From: an uncultured Robinsoniella sp.
GTDB lineage: Bacteria; Bacillota; Clostridia; Lachnospirales; Lachnospiraceae
Length of the DNA stretch: 64,000 nucleotides
Reading direction: 5' to 3'
NCBI GenBank assembly: GCA_900540475.1
Contig: UQGG01000002.1
Location: 240,892 to 304,891, forward strand
The notes beneath the pieces were generated by a model. It did not search any database, was not told where the DNA came from, and saw only the letters and a list, made by a program, of their open reading frames with translations. This document shows positions 33,731 to 42,397 of the stretch, one piece after another (position 1 is the first letter of the stretch; each line of letters starts with the position of its first letter). A program made the translations under genes and the position numbers.

Positions 33731-35185
33731 TTAACCCCCCAACCGAAATCCCATTTTACCCAGCCTCCATAAATTAACCTTTCCGCTGTCTGCATTTATT
33801 ATCAGGTCATGGACTTTTTCTTTCGGATAGAATCTGGTAGTCATAACTTGTTCACCATCATTAATAAAAATCTCCAGAATTGAGTTATCCACAAGTAAAT
33901 GTATCTTTTCCATCTTATCCACAAGCACGGTTCTGGAAGTCCTTCCGAATGCCAGACTTCCGCTCAAGGTCAGAACTGTCTTCCTGCTATTTGGTTCATA
34001 ACGAATCACCAGATCTTGTGCAATGCGTATTTCAAATGCCTGGGATACGAAGAACTCTATTTCATACATGGACAGATCTCTCTTTACAAAACAGCCTGTT
34101 ATCTCCTCTGATATTTTTTCCTGACGGAGCATTTGCAGTTCCTCAGCAGGTTGCTGGAAAATTTGTCCGTTTTTCCATTCCAGCACCCGGGGTACACTCA
34201 GACAATGCTGCCAATTTTCTTTTTGTGTCGTTGGATTTGTGTAATCTGCATCCGGCATCCCCGCCCAGCCAATCATTAACCGTCTTCCCTTTTCATCCTG
34301 AAATGTCTGCGGTGCGTAAAAATCAAATCCGTAATCCAGCTCTGTAAAATCACCCAGCCTGCACTGTGACATGATATTTTTATCTGCCGTGAAATAACCG
34401 CATTGATAGATATTCTGGTATCTGATCCCCTCTGCATTTACACCCTGAGGGCATACAGCCAGTATATTCACTCCATCCAGTTGAAAATAATCGGGACACT
34501 CCCACATATATCCAAAGGGGATTTTACTTGTTATCCGATCACAGATCTGCCAGTTAACTTTGTCTTCGGATTCAAAAAGCAGTACTTCTCCAATATCTTC
34601 TCCCTGCACCGTTCCCCGCCGTCTGGCTCCCTGTACCATATAATAGCGGTCACCCTCCCGCCAGACTTTGGGATCCCTTACGTGACAGGTACAATTGGAA
34701 GGATAGTCCGCATTTGTCATAATACAGTTCTTATTTTCAAAGCTTATACCGTCTTTACTGACAGCTATAACCGTATTGGATTCTCTTCCTTGGTTTACAT
34801 AGTCGTAGTCACCTAAAAGTTTCACATTGCCGGTATAATACAAATACATCGTATCCTCTTCTATATATGCTGATCCTGAGTAGACACCATGGCAGTCATA
34901 AGGCTGGTCTGCATAGAGGGCAGTTCCCAGATACTCCCACTCCGTCAGATTCTTACTTTTATAATGTCCCCAGAACTTTACTCCACCATTTTCATCAAAC
35001 GGGGAATATTGAAAAAAAACATGGTAGAATCCTTTATAATAGCATAGTCCATTTGGATCATTCAGCCATCCGGTTACCGGCATCAGATGAAATCCCGGAC
35101 GCCACTGGTCATCATCCCATTCCTTCCCGGCACCTCTCTCTTTCTCCCTTACAAGCTTCGCCAAATCTCTGTGCATCGCATTCAT
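33731..35185 (-). CDS. Sucrose-6-phosphate hydrolase (GH32)
   Basis: A 484-residue glycoside hydrolase family 32 enzyme. The nucleophile Asp43 is in GWLNDPNG, the transition-state Asp in VRDPKVW and the acid/base Glu in WECPDYF; the five-blade propeller is followed by a C-terminal beta-sandwich (from about 350). It cleaves sucrose 6-phosphate delivered by the PTS into glucose 6-phosphate and fructose. No signal peptide, so cytoplasmic. It follows the EIIBCA gene by 27 bp, hence the same transcript, and is controlled by the LacI-type regulator at 37575. scrB/sacA would be the usual name. Confidence 0.95.
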   Translation of the reverse strand: MNAMHRDLAKLVREKERGAGKEWDDDQWRPGFHLMPVTGWLNDPNGLCYYKGFYHVFFQYSPFDENGGVKFWGHYKSKNLTEWEYLGTALYADQPYDCHGVYSGSAYIEEDTMYLYYTGNVKLLGDYDYVNQGRESNTVIAVSKDGISFENKNCIMTNADYPSNCTCHVRDPKVWREGDRYYMVQGARRRGTVQGEDIGEVLLFESEDKVNWQICDRITSKIPFGYMWECPDYFQLDGVNILAVCPQGVNAEGIRYQNIYQCGYFTADKNIMSQCRLGDFTELDYGFDFYAPQTFQDEKGRRLMIGWAGMPDADYTNPTTQKENWQHCLSVPRVLEWKNGQIFQQPAEELQMLRQEKISEEITGCFVKRDLSMYEIEFFVSQAFEIRIAQDLVIRYEPNSRKTVLTLSGSLAFGRTSRTVLVDKMEKIHLLVDNSILEIFINDGEQVMTTRFYPKEKVHDLIINADSGKVNLWRLGKMGFRLGG

Positions 35186-35212
35186 AACTTGCCACTCCTC
35201 TGGTCTCTTAAA

Positions 35213-37123
35213 TTAGCAAACTTCAATAATTACATCCTGTTCTTGTGCCGTCTGCCCGGTTTTACAGTTTACGTTTTCATAATCATCGGTATTTGTGACA
35301 ATTACCATTGTAGTTGCATCATAACCGGCTTGTTCAATGCCTTTACGGTCAAACTTAAGAAGTACATCTCCCCTCTTCACCGATGCATCTTCCTCCGTTA
35401 ATGCATGAAAGTATTCCCCTTTTAAATTTACAGTATCAATACCAACATGGATTAAAACTTCCAGACCGTCAGAATTGGTCAGTCCTATGGCATGTTTCGT
35501 TTCAAAAAATGTGGTGACTGTGCCATCAAACGGTGCAACTACCCGATCTCCGTCCGGCAGAATCCCAACGCCTTTTCCCAACATTTCAGAAGCAAATGTT
35601 TCATCCCGAACTTCTGATATAGGGATGACTCTGCCTTTCAAAGGACTGAAAACAGACTTATTGTCAGATGCTTCCATGATGTCTTTGGTTCCTTTGATGT
35701 CTTTGTCATCTTTAGTATCTCTGGCATCATTAAAGTCTTTAACCTGATTTTTATATCCAAACAGCCACGTCAGTACAAACGCCGTACCAGCAGAAATTGC
35801 CATCATAATAAGATAATGCACCGGCTGATTCAGGCAAAGGAGAATTCCAAAGATGCCGGTGACTCCTGTTCCTGTAGCTCCAAGCCCAACCACGGATGCA
35901 TACAGCGCACCGCATGCACCTCCTATAGATGCCATGATAAAAGGTTTCACAAAGCGAAGATTTACACCGAAGATAGCAGGCTCTGTTATTCCCATAAATG
36001 CACTTAACGCTGATGGAACCGCCATAGCTTTTATTTTCAGATCCTTTGTCTTTATTGCCACAGCCAATGTAGCGCCGCCCTGTGCCATATTGGCTGCTGA
36101 GGCAAGGGGCAGCCAGAAAGTCATTCCAAATTTTGCAATCTGTCCCAGATCTATGATGGTATACATATGATGTACCCCTGCTACTACTGTTGTGGCATAG
36201 GCACCACCCATAATAAAGCTGCCAATGCCCAGCGGCAGAGCAATCAGCCACTGCACTCCATCCAGAAGACCATTTTCCACTGCTACAAATACAGGTCCGA
36301 TGATAGAGAGTGTTAAATATCCCGTTACAAACACACTGACCAAAGGTGTGACAAACAGATCAAACATCGCAGGTACAATTTTATGAAGCCTTTTTTCAAT
36401 CCGGGCAAGAACCCATACCGATATAATAACCGGAATGACATGCCCCTGATAACCAACCATATCTACACTGTAAAGTCCAAACCAGACACTCTGTGTTGCC
36501 TGCACGCCCTCCGTTGCCACTGTCCAGGCATTCTGCAGATCCGGGTGGATCATAATCATACCGATTACTGCAGATAAGAAAGGATTGGCACCAAAGACTT
36601 TACCTGCACTGTACGCAATCAGAATGGGTAAAAAAGTATATGCCGTATTACTGAAGATCTTTGCAAACACATAGATAGAACTGGAGGTGTTAATATCCAG
36701 AAACCCATTGGCAGCCATAAAATTCAACGCTTCCATAATTCCCATCAAAAAACCACTGGCTACAATAGCCGGGATAATCGGAACAAAGATGTCACCTAAG
36801 GTTTTAATCAGCCTTTGCAATGGATTTGCTTTAGACGCAGCAACCTGCTTTAACTCCTCTTTACTGCTCTCTGAAATATCTGCAATCTGAATAAATTCAT
36901 CATAGACTTTATTTACCACTCCCGTTCCAAGGATAATCTGCATCTGCCCCTGTGCGAAAAAGACGCCTTTTACCCCGTCAATATTTTCCACCTTTTCTTT
37001 ATCCGCTTTTTCATTATCGGATATGACAAGTCGAAGCCTTGTTGCACAGTGGGCTGCAGAGATCAAATTCCCCTTCCCACCGATCTGTTCGTAAATCTCC
37101 CGGGCCGTTTTTCTGTAATCCAT
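35213..37123 (-). CDS. PTS sucrose/beta-glucoside EIIBCA component
   Basis: A 636-residue fused permease. The EIIB domain is N-terminal with the phosphocysteine Cys26 in AAHCATRLRL; EIIC follows (about 100-455) with ten or so membrane segments and GITEPAIFGVNLR; a linker rich in Lys/Asp (about 456-490) leads to EIIA at 490-636 with His in VLIHVGIDTVNLKG. Together they import and phosphorylate a disaccharide; with a GH32 gene next to it sucrose is the best guess. The upstream leader (37124-37350) holds three copies of the double-hairpin repeat, the last of which supplies the AGGAGG site. Confidence 0.95.
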   Translation of the reverse strand: MDYRKTAREIYEQIGGKGNLISAAHCATRLRLVISDNEKADKEKVENIDGVKGVFFAQGQMQIILGTGVVNKVYDEFIQIADISESSKEELKQVAASKANPLQRLIKTLGDIFVPIIPAIVASGFLMGIMEALNFMAANGFLDINTSSSIYVFAKIFSNTAYTFLPILIAYSAGKVFGANPFLSAVIGMIMIHPDLQNAWTVATEGVQATQSVWFGLYSVDMVGYQGHVIPVIISVWVLARIEKRLHKIVPAMFDLFVTPLVSVFVTGYLTLSIIGPVFVAVENGLLDGVQWLIALPLGIGSFIMGGAYATTVVAGVHHMYTIIDLGQIAKFGMTFWLPLASAANMAQGGATLAVAIKTKDLKIKAMAVPSALSAFMGITEPAIFGVNLRFVKPFIMASIGGACGALYASVVGLGATGTGVTGIFGILLCLNQPVHYLIMMAISAGTAFVLTWLFGYKNQVKDFNDARDTKDDKDIKGTKDIMEASDNKSVFSPLKGRVIPISEVRDETFASEMLGKGVGILPDGDRVVAPFDGTVTTFFETKHAIGLTNSDGLEVLIHVGIDTVNLKGEYFHALTEEDASVKRGDVLLKFDRKGIEQAGYDATTMVIVTNTDDYENVNCKTGQTAQEQDVIIEVC

Positions 37124-37350
37124 TTTATACCTCCTTAATAACGCAAGCTTGCTTGTGCTATTCCTTAACTAGTAGTTTGAAACGCTTTTGTTTCAAACTT
37201 ATACCCCTTGCATACCGCAGACGGGTCTGCGGTACTGCTTCAATAGAAAGTATGGAACGCTTTTGTTCCAAACTTATACCCCTGCATACGCTGACAAGTC
37301 TGCGGTATGCATTAATAAATAGTTTGAAACGCTTTTGTTTCAAACTTTCT
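37124..37350 (-). repeat. Three tandem copies of the double-hairpin repeat in the sucrose PTS leader
   Basis: In minus-strand order each unit has GTTTGAAACAAAAGCGTTTCAAAC (shown here as hairpin arms GTTTGAAAC/GTTTCAAAC), a linker, a second hairpin (TACCGCAGAC/GTCTGCGGTA in the best copy; decayed in the other two) and a GGGGTATAAG or AGGAGGTATAAA end. Units run about 37348-37275, 37274-37200 and 37199-37124; the last ends at the ATG of EIIBCA. A fourth unit is at 8817-8912. Confidence 0.85.
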
Positions 37351-37360
37351 CCTTCTCAAT

Positions 37361-37378
37361 GTGTGATCGATCTCACAT
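37361..37378. promoter_or_regulatory. LacI-type operator O1
   Basis: GTGTGATCGATCTCACAT, a palindrome centred on ATCGAT (37366-37371), matching O2 and O3 around GKKATCGATYTCA. It lies in the leader of the sucrose PTS transcript. Confidence 0.75.
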
Positions 37379-37427
37379 CTTTCAGAATATTTACCATATA
37401 ACATTCCCGCTATCTTAATGAAATATT

Positions 37428-37486
37428 ATATGGTATCGATCTCATTACTATAATTGTATATTACACGCTTTTTCCCAAAATGTAAA
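37428..37486 (-). promoter_or_regulatory. Sucrose PTS promoter and operator O2
   Basis: Minus strand: -35 TTTACA at 37486-37481, 17-bp spacer, -10 TAATAT at 37463-37458. The operator TGGTATCGATCTCA (core ATCGAT 37435-37440) follows just after the predicted start site, where a repressor would block transcription. The rest of 37487-37574 has no visible feature. Confidence 0.75.
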
Positions 37487-37574
37487 TTATGAAACTACGC
37501 TAAATTTCAGGGAGTGATTTTGTGTAAATTTACTAATAAGACAATTTCCAGATATAAAAAATATACCGCAATTG

Positions 37575-38588
37575 TTATATCCCAACATGCGGCATTTCTT
37601 CTCTTTTTCTCACAGAATTTCTTTGAATAATCTCATAGCCCAGCTTAAGCTTTTTTACATTGGTTTCTTTTGCATCAATAAGATTTACCAGCATTTCGGC
37701 GGCTTCCTGCCCACTCTGTTCATAAAAATATCTGGCTGTGGTAAGTTTTGGCGTAATTACCTTTGAGAATTGACTGTCACCCATACCCACGACAGAGATA
37801 TCCTCCGGAATGCGCAGCCCTTTTTCCTTTATACATTCGATAGCGCCAAGTGCAATACTATCTGTGACGCATACCACTCCATCCAGATCCGGCTTCTCTT
37901 CCAGAAGCTGCTTCATCTGCCGGTAACCGGATTCTGCATTAAACTCGCAGACACGCATGGCTTTACTGTCAACGCCCCCATATGCCGCCTGGAGCGCATT
38001 TAAGAAGCCTTCTTTACGATCCACACCCACGGCACGGTCCTTGTCGGTAACTCCCAGATAACCGATATTACGGCATCCTGCCTGTATCATATTCTCTGTC
38101 AGATCCTTTGCTGCGTGGTAATCATCATGGAAGACACTGCAATACCCTTCCAATTCCTGACCCAGGATCACAACCGGTGCATCCAGAGATTTTAGTTCTT
38201 CAATATGCTTCTTCGTAAATACGGTAGCAATAAATACAATTCCATCTACGTGATTGTTTCGGAAGACATTGATATATTCCAATTCTTTTTGTATGCTGTT
38301 TTCCGTATTGCCAAGCAATATATGATAACCGTTTTTTGTAAGTACCTGGCTGATTCCATTTACCATATTGCTGATTGACTCTGAACTGATCTTAGGCACA
38401 ATGACACCGATCAACCTCGACTTCTTGGTACGAAGTGCCTGGGCAGACATGGACGGTACATAACCAGTTTTGTCTATTACATCACGGATTTTTTCCCTTT
38501 TCTCGTCACTTATGTAGCCATTATTAAAATACCTGGAAACCGTAGCCCTGGAGACCCCTGCTAATTCCGCTATTTCACTGATATTCAT
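37575..38588 (-). CDS. LacI-family regulator of sucrose use (ScrR-like)
   Basis: A 337-residue repressor. The LacI head is at the very N-terminus (MNISEIAELAGVSRATVSRYFNNGYIS) and the sugar-sensing domain runs from about residue 60. The start at 38588 is chosen because an AGGAAGG site lies upstream and because the longer frame (to 38642) would run through the operator O3. The regulator lies upstream of the sucrose PTS and GH32 genes on the same strand, 450 bp from EIIBCA, with operators O1 and O2 in between and O3 upstream of itself, so it should control the PTS operon and itself. Inducer probably fructose or sucrose 6-phosphate. Confidence 0.92.
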   Translation of the reverse strand: MNISEIAELAGVSRATVSRYFNNGYISDEKREKIRDVIDKTGYVPSMSAQALRTKKSRLIGVIVPKISSESISNMVNGISQVLTKNGYHILLGNTENSIQKELEYINVFRNNHVDGIVFIATVFTKKHIEELKSLDAPVVILGQELEGYCSVFHDDYHAAKDLTENMIQAGCRNIGYLGVTDKDRAVGVDRKEGFLNALQAAYGGVDSKAMRVCEFNAESGYRQMKQLLEEKPDLDGVVCVTDSIALGAIECIKEKGLRIPEDISVVGMGDSQFSKVITPKLTTARYFYEQSGQEAAEMLVNLIDAKETNVKKLKLGYEIIQRNSVRKREEMPHVGI

Positions 38589-38623
38589 AATGTTTTCTAC
38601 CTTCCTTAAACACAAATTTATAT

Positions 38624-38642
38624 TTTGAGGTATCGATTTCAT
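38624..38642. promoter_or_regulatory. LacI-type operator O3 upstream of the regulator gene
   Basis: TTTTGAGGTATCGATTTCA with core ATCGAT at 38632-38637, matching O1 and O2. Lies between the ribosomal operon terminator and the regulator start, consistent with autoregulation. Confidence 0.72.
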
Positions 38643-38651
38643 AACAATTGT

Positions 38652-38682
38652 AAAAAAGCTCCCGCTATAAATCTAGCGGGAG
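38652..38682 (-). terminator. Terminator of the S10-spc-alpha ribosomal operon
   Basis: Perfect 8-bp stem CTCCCGCT / AGCGGGAG (38659-38666, 38675-38682) followed by CTTTTTTAC on the minus strand, 11 bp after the rplQ stop codon. Confidence 0.9.
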
Positions 38683-38692
38683 TCTTATGCTC

Positions 38693-39229
38693 TTATACAA
38701 GCTCTAACAGAACTTCCATAGCTGCATCACCTTTACGAAGGCCAATCTTTACGATTCTTGTATAACCACCGTTACGGTCTGCATATTTAGGACCGATTTC
38801 TGTAAATAATTTATCTACTAAATCAACCTGTTTTGCATTTGCTTTCTTGCCAGCTGCTTCCTTCGGTACTTCCTTTACAGGATAAAGTACTTTTAACATC
38901 TGTCTTCTGGCATGAAGTCTGGAAGCATTGTCTTTTTTGATTTCTTTCTGAACTTCATCATAAACAGTAACTTTCTTACCATCTACAACTTCTTTTACTC
39001 TTTTGCCATCTTTGTCTTTACGAGCTACTTTTGCAGTAACTGTAACAGTTTCAAAGTTGTCTCTTTCTCTAACAGCCATAGCAATTAAGCCTTCTGCAAC
39101 TTTGCGGATTTCTTTTGCTTTGGTTTCTGTTGTAACGATCTTACCATTGTGGAGTAAAGCTGTAACCTGGTTTCTGATTAATGCTTTTCTCTGACTGGAA
39201 GTTCTTCCAAGTTTTCTATAACCTGCCAT
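38693..39229 (-). CDS. rplQ: 50S ribosomal protein L17
   Basis: A 178-residue L17 with the canonical start MAGYRKLGRTSSQRKALIRN, which binds 23S rRNA near the exit tunnel. The start at 39229 follows GGAGG; the frame is open nine codons further without a site. It is longer than the about 120 residues usual in Bacillus because of an insert of about 60 residues rich in Lys and Asp/Glu (about 65-135) in the middle, a feature of some Clostridia. Last gene of the operon; the terminator follows at once. Confidence 0.95.
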   Translation of the reverse strand: MAGYRKLGRTSSQRKALIRNQVTALLHNGKIVTTETKAKEIRKVAEGLIAMAVRERDNFETVTVTAKVARKDKDGKRVKEVVDGKKVTVYDEVQKEIKKDNASRLHARRQMLKVLYPVKEVPKEAAGKKANAKQVDLVDKLFTEIGPKYADRNGGYTRIVKIGLRKGDAAMEVLLELV

Positions 39230-39371
39230 TTTAAATTTCCTCCATATGTGGAACACGTAAGAATGCTCTTCGGGCTTACTTCTTAAATGCTTTCTTGTCC
39301 ATAATGTTTTATTATCTAGTACCCGGCACAGTTACCTTCCCAAAACCAGTTCGGAAAGTGTCCCCCAGCAA

Positions 39372-40331
39372 CTATTCGTCGCTTGGGTTCAACTGTAATC
39401 CAAGTTCTTTCAATTTGCCTAGTACTTCTTCTAAAGACTTACGTCCTAAGTTACGAACCTTCATCATATCTTCCGAAGTCCTGTTACACAATTCTTCTAC
39501 GGTATTGATACCGGCTCTCTTTAAGCAGTTGTAAGAACGAACAGATAACTCTAATTCGTCAATGTTCATTTCTAACACTTTTTCTTTTTCATTGTCTTCT
39601 TTTTCAATCATTACTTCTGCGGATTTCGCATTTTCTGATAAGTCAATGAATAAGCTTAAATGCTCACTTAAGACTTTCGCTGCAAGGCTGACTGCTTCAT
39701 CAGGAGCCAGTGTTCCGTTTGTATATACGTCTAATGTCAGTTTATCGTAATCGGTAATCTGGCCTACACGTGTATTCTGAACAGTCAGGTTAACGCGTTC
39801 TACCGGAGTGTAAATAGAATCTACTGCTATTACACCGATCGGCATATCTTCGTTTTTACCTTTATCAGCACTTACATATCCTCTGCCTTTTGTAATGGTA
39901 AGTTCCATGTATAATTTGCTGTCTGCACCACCATTTAAAGTTGCGATGACTAAGTCAGGATTGAGAATCTCAATGTCCTGATCTGCCTGAATATCAGCAG
40001 CTGTTACTACGCCTTCGCCTTCAAATTCGATGTATGCAACCTTAGCTTCATTCGTCTCACTGTTGTTCTGAATCGCCAGTGATTTGATGTTCATAATGAT
40101 CTCAGTGACATCTTCTTTTACACCTGGAATCGAGCTGAATTCATGCAGCACACCTTCAATCTTCACCTGGCTTACTGCAGCTCCAGGCAATGAAGAAAGC
40201 ATGATTCTTCTAAGAGAATTACCAAGCGTCGTTCCGTAACCTCTCTCTAAAGGTTCCACAACAAATCTTCCGTAGGTCTTATCGTCTGATATCTCAGCTA
40301 TCTCAATTTTTGGTTTATTAAAATCGAACAC
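39372..40331 (-). CDS. rpoA: DNA-directed RNA polymerase alpha subunit
   Basis: A 319-residue alpha subunit. The N-terminal assembly domain (1-235) carries GTTLGNSLRRIMLSSLPG; the C-terminal domain (about 250-310) has LSVRSYNCLKRAGINTVEELCN, the part that contacts UP elements and activators. Normal length. It is the penultimate gene of the operon, as in most Firmicutes; a 142-bp spacer separates it from rplQ. A site AGGAGGGG precedes the start. Confidence 0.98.
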   Translation of the reverse strand: MFDFNKPKIEIAEISDDKTYGRFVVEPLERGYGTTLGNSLRRIMLSSLPGAAVSQVKIEGVLHEFSSIPGVKEDVTEIIMNIKSLAIQNNSETNEAKVAYIEFEGEGVVTAADIQADQDIEILNPDLVIATLNGGADSKLYMELTITKGRGYVSADKGKNEDMPIGVIAVDSIYTPVERVNLTVQNTRVGQITDYDKLTLDVYTNGTLAPDEAVSLAAKVLSEHLSLFIDLSENAKSAEVMIEKEDNEKEKVLEMNIDELELSVRSYNCLKRAGINTVEELCNRTSEDMMKVRNLGRKSLEEVLGKLKELGLQLNPSDE

Positions 40332-40390
40332 TATAAAAGCCCCTCCTTTGGGTTATCATTTTTTTGAGGGTGACGAAATCACTTTAAGGA

Positions 40391-40984
40391 TTATTTAGAA
40401 TACAACTCGACGATAAGCATCTCATCAACTGGAACATCAATTACTTCTCTGGCTGGTGCTTCTTTAACAGAAATTTTTAAAGCTTCTGCTTCAGTATCTA
40501 ACCATTCAGGAACAAGTCTTCCACTTGTTGCATCTAAAATATCTTTGTATCTCTGAGAACCTTTGCATTTCTCTTTGATTTCGATAGTATCGCCTGCTTT
40601 TACTAAATAAGAAGGGATATTAACCTGTCTGCCGTTTACTAAAACGTGCTTGTGGTCAACGATCTGTCTAGCTTCTTTTCTAGTTCTTGCAAGTCCTGCA
40701 CGGAATAATACGTTGTCTAATCTGCACTCTAATAAGATCATCAGGTTAGGACCAGTCATACCCGTCATTTTCTCAGCTCTTTTATAGTAGTTTCTGAAAG
40801 GTTTTTCTAAAACACCATAAATGAATTTCGCTTTTTGTTTTTCTCTTAACTGCAAACCATACTCACTCATTTTACGGTTTGCTCTTCTTAATTCTCTAGT
40901 GGATTTTTTATCTATTCCTAAGTAAATTGGATCCAATCCAAGTGATCTACATCTTTTAAGAACAGGAACTCTATTAACTGCCAT
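40391..40984 (-). CDS. rpsD: 30S ribosomal protein S4
   Basis: A 197-residue S4 that nucleates 30S assembly by binding the 5' domain of 16S rRNA. The S4 RNA-binding fold is at about residues 88-150 (MILLECRLDNVLFRAGLARTRKEARQ, given here in parts CRLDNVLFRAG and RTRKEARQIV). No zinc-finger cysteines at the N-terminus, hence the C-minus form. In many Firmicutes rpsD is outside this operon; here it lies between rpsK and rpoA as in other Clostridia. Confidence 0.97.
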   Translation of the reverse strand: MAVNRVPVLKRCRSLGLDPIYLGIDKKSTRELRRANRKMSEYGLQLREKQKAKFIYGVLEKPFRNYYKRAEKMTGMTGPNLMILLECRLDNVLFRAGLARTRKEARQIVDHKHVLVNGRQVNIPSYLVKAGDTIEIKEKCKGSQRYKDILDATSGRLVPEWLDTEAEALKISVKEAPAREVIDVPVDEMLIVELYSK

Positions 40985-41002
40985 CTTACTCTACCCCTCC
41001 TA

Positions 41003-41398
41003 TTAGACTCTTCTGCGTTTTGGTGGACGGCATCCATTATGTGGAACCGGAGTCACGTCTCTGATACTAGTTACTTCAAGACCACATGCCTGAAGAGCAC
41101 GAATCGCTGCTTCACGTCCTGAACCTGGTCCTTTTACCATAACATCTACAGTCTTAAGACCATGTACTAATGCTGCTTTTGTAGCTGTTTCAGCTGCCAT
41201 CTGTGCAGCATATGGAGTAGATTTCCTTGAACCTCTAAATCCCAGACCACCAGCACTTGCCCATGATAAAGCATTTCCTTCAGCATCTGTTAATGTTACG
41301 ATTGTGTTATTGAAAGATGACTGAATGTGTGCCTGTCCGCGTTCAACGTTTTTCTTTACACGCTTTTTTGTCACTTTTTTGGTAACTTTTTTAGCCAT
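41003..41398 (-). CDS. rpsK: 30S ribosomal protein S11
   Basis: A 131-residue platform protein of the small subunit. Family motifs: AHIQSSFNNTIVTLTD, STPYAAQMAAE, VKGPGSGREAAIRAL and the C-terminal TPVPHNGCRPPKRRRV. The N-terminus is an unusually Lys-rich run of repeats (KKVTKKVTKKRVKKNV). It sits 18 bp before rpsD and 61 bp after rpsM on the operon. Confidence 0.97.
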   Translation of the reverse strand: MAKKVTKKVTKKRVKKNVERGQAHIQSSFNNTIVTLTDAEGNALSWASAGGLGFRGSRKSTPYAAQMAAETATKAALVHGLKTVDVMVKGPGSGREAAIRALQACGLEVTSIRDVTPVPHNGCRPPKRRRV

Positions 41399-41459
41399 TT
41401 TAAACTAACCTACTTTCTCATATTCTTTAATAAAGTTTATAATTTTTAAATTACAAATA

Positions 41460-41828
41460 TTATTTCTTCTTATTAGCAACAGTTCTCTTAGGACCTTTTC
41501 TGGTTCTTGCATTTGTCTTAGTCTTCTGTCCACGAACCGGAAGTCCTTTTCTATGACGGATTCCACGATAGCATCCGATTTCCTGTAATCTCTTGATATT
41601 AAGAGCGATTTCTCTTCTTAAATCACCTTCAACAGTCTGTGATTCATCAATTACGTCACGAATTCTTCCTACTTCTTCATCAGTTAAATCTCTGACACGA
41701 GTATCAGGATTCACCTTTGCAGATTCAAGAATTTTTGTTGCGCTTACTCTACCGATTCCGTAGATGTAAGTTAAGCCAATTTCTACACGTTTTTCTCTTG
41801 GTAAGTCTACACCAGCAATACGAGCCAT
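41460..41828 (-). CDS. rpsM: 30S ribosomal protein S13
   Basis: A 122-residue protein of the small-subunit head that contacts L5 and P-site tRNA. The start at 41828 (MARIAGVDLPREKRVEIGLT) has GGAGGAAA upstream; 20 further codons upstream are open but lack support. The basic C-terminal tail (RTRKGPKRTVANKKK) is typical. A 318-bp gap, very long for this operon, separates it from rpmJ (see feature at 41829). Confidence 0.97.
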   Translation of the reverse strand: MARIAGVDLPREKRVEIGLTYIYGIGRVSATKILESAKVNPDTRVRDLTDEEVGRIRDVIDESQTVEGDLRREIALNIKRLQEIGCYRGIRHRKGLPVRGQKTKTNARTRKGPKRTVANKKK

Positions 41829-42146
41829 GTAATATTTCCTCCATTTTCTTGTAAGATCACGATGCCGCGCAGCCCATGCCTTTTGCACGTCTGAAATGTG
41901 TGCGCCCTTCGAAATCTTAATTATATTGTCCTTAATTGAGGCACGGATAGATGGTCCTGCCCAGCCGCATTGAAATACGACCTTTCCGAATGCCCCCCAT
42001 TACTGAATGAGGTGGTATGCATGCATCCGGTATTATAAGCAATATATGGTGGAGCAAGTCTCCACTTTATATTGTCATCAGCAGTAACAACACACCCTGG
42101 TGAGTCCTGCTGCAGCCGCACTAAAATAAAACTTTTACAAACAGAA
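41829..42146 (-). other. Long spacer between rpmJ and rpsM with two related elements
   Basis: 318 bp with no gene. Minus-strand transcript has two similar stretches: TGCGGCTGCAGCAGGAC (42120-42104 region) leading to GACAATATAA (42078-42068 region), and TGCGGCTGGGCAGGAC (41970-41954 region) leading to GACAATATAA (41930-41921 region). A GTGGAG/CTCCAC hairpin lies between. rpmJ and rpsM are normally almost adjacent, so this is an insertion or structured leader. Confidence 0.55.
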
Positions 42147-42260
42147 TTAACCCTGTCTCTGTTTGTGCTTCGGATTTTCACAGATTACTCTGATACTTCC
42201 TTTTCTTTTAATGATTTTGCATTTTTCGCAAATAGGTTTCACTGATGATCTAACCTTCAT
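42147..42260 (-). CDS. rpmJ: 50S ribosomal protein L36
   Basis: A 37-residue zinc-ribbon protein beginning MKVRSSVKPICEKC with cysteines in CEKC, VICEN and the histidine in PKHKQRQG (C-x2-C...C-x4-H), the zinc-binding form. The start at 42260 has AAAGGAGG seven bases upstream. It follows infA after 137 bp and precedes rpsM, the standard order. Confidence 0.95.
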   Translation of the reverse strand: MKVRSSVKPICEKCKIIKRKGSIRVICENPKHKQRQG

Positions 42261-42397
42261 GGTAAATCCTCCTTTCACACCATTTAACGCCCGGTATTTG
42301 GGCAAACTGCGACACCGAAACATGGTGTCTTCACAAAAAGTTCGACTCAAATTATAACACGAATATATTGGAAAAGCAAGCAAAATATTAACTTTTT

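Noticed and set aside
37158..37343. A 61-codon frame with repeated ISLKQKRFKL-like segments
   Set aside because: It is the translation of the tandem hairpin repeat, not a gene; the ribosome binding site belongs to EIIBCA.
37175..37345. Catabolite-repression (cre) boxes in TTTGAAACGCTTTTG
   Set aside because: The spacing does not match TGWAANCGNTTWCA; the sequence is part of the GTTTGAAAC hairpin.
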